DNA from: Macquaria australasica
Taxonomy: Eukaryota; Chordata; Actinopteri; Centrarchiformes; Percichthyidae
Assembly (NCBI GenBank): GCA_005408345.1
Contig: SEMN01000172.1
Span: 560,501-624,500, forward strand
DNA: 64,000 nucleotides
Direction: 5' to 3'
Position 1 is the stretch's first letter, and every line of letters starts with the position of its first letter. Below the pieces are notes generated by a model, which ran no database searches, had not been told where the DNA came from, and was given only the letters and a program-made list of their open reading frames with translations. Made by a program: the position numbers and the translations under genes. Shown here piece after piece: positions 63,691 to 64,000 of the stretch.

Positions 63691-64000
63691 CTACACACAA
63701 ACATGACACATGACACACGGCCATCTGTGTCTTCATTTATAGGTCACTGTGACACTCAGGTGGCAGGTCAGGAAACAAATACACAAGTGATACAGTACTC
63801 TGGAAACATGCCAGAGTATCTCCTAAAATAAAAGAAACAATAAGAAATCTAGCTTGTATTTGACTTGACAATTTATGAACAATGAAACAATAATAATAAT
63901 GTAAATAAAATCCTTTTGGATAAGCAATAAAATATCAATCACGAATTGTAAATGGTTACAGAGCAAAACAAACAGCAGCAGGTGACAGGAAATGCTTAAA
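63691..64000 (-). other. syne2 intron, partial
   Basis: 310 nt to the window edge with no coding sequence. The gene continues beyond. Confidence 0.7.

Overview
The window is vertebrate nuclear DNA from a teleost fish, probably a percomorph. It holds two large intron-split genes, a complete fish-type Tc1 transposon and several dispersed repeat families typical of ray-finned fish. There is no prokaryotic architecture. I see no tRNA, rRNA or CRISPR array.

Region 1 (about 204-20.8 kb, + strand): estrogen receptor beta (esr2). Nine coding exons can be joined by GT-AG introns with matching phases. The coding sequence is 1986 nt and encodes 661 residues. It has an N-terminal AF-1 region, a two-zinc-finger DNA-binding domain with the estrogen-receptor P-box, a hinge, a complete ligand-binding domain with helix-12 AF-2, and a long F domain that carries an extra intron. 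Intron 6 carries an apparently intact Tc1/mariner element (11640-13248) with a 340-residue DD34E transposase.

Region 2 (18994-22896): the gap between the two convergent genes, including both 3' UTRs.

Region 3 (22897-64000, - strand): the 3' part of syne2 (nesprin-2). It comprises 27 exons encoding the last 1415 residues: about ten spectrin-type repeats, the conserved adaptive segment, three more repeats and the KASH transmembrane/luminal tail ending in PPPT. The 5' part lies beyond position 64000. Introns carry an exact-looking 1153-bp tandem duplication (37294-39602), a candidate internal promoter/first exon (about 43213-43300), TIR elements (MITEs), a decayed Tc1 transposase and a LINE 3' end.

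The receptor is a ligand-controlled nuclear transcription factor. Nesprin-2 is an outer-nuclear-envelope LINC-complex protein linking SUN proteins to the cytoskeleton. They are not a functional operon. Their tail-to-tail adjacency matches the human ESR2-SYNE2 arrangement and parallels ESR1-SYNE1. I found no sign of a wholly new biological system. The best leads are the tandem duplication, the intact transposon, the candidate short nesprin-2 promoter, the duplicated splice donor and the F-domain intron.
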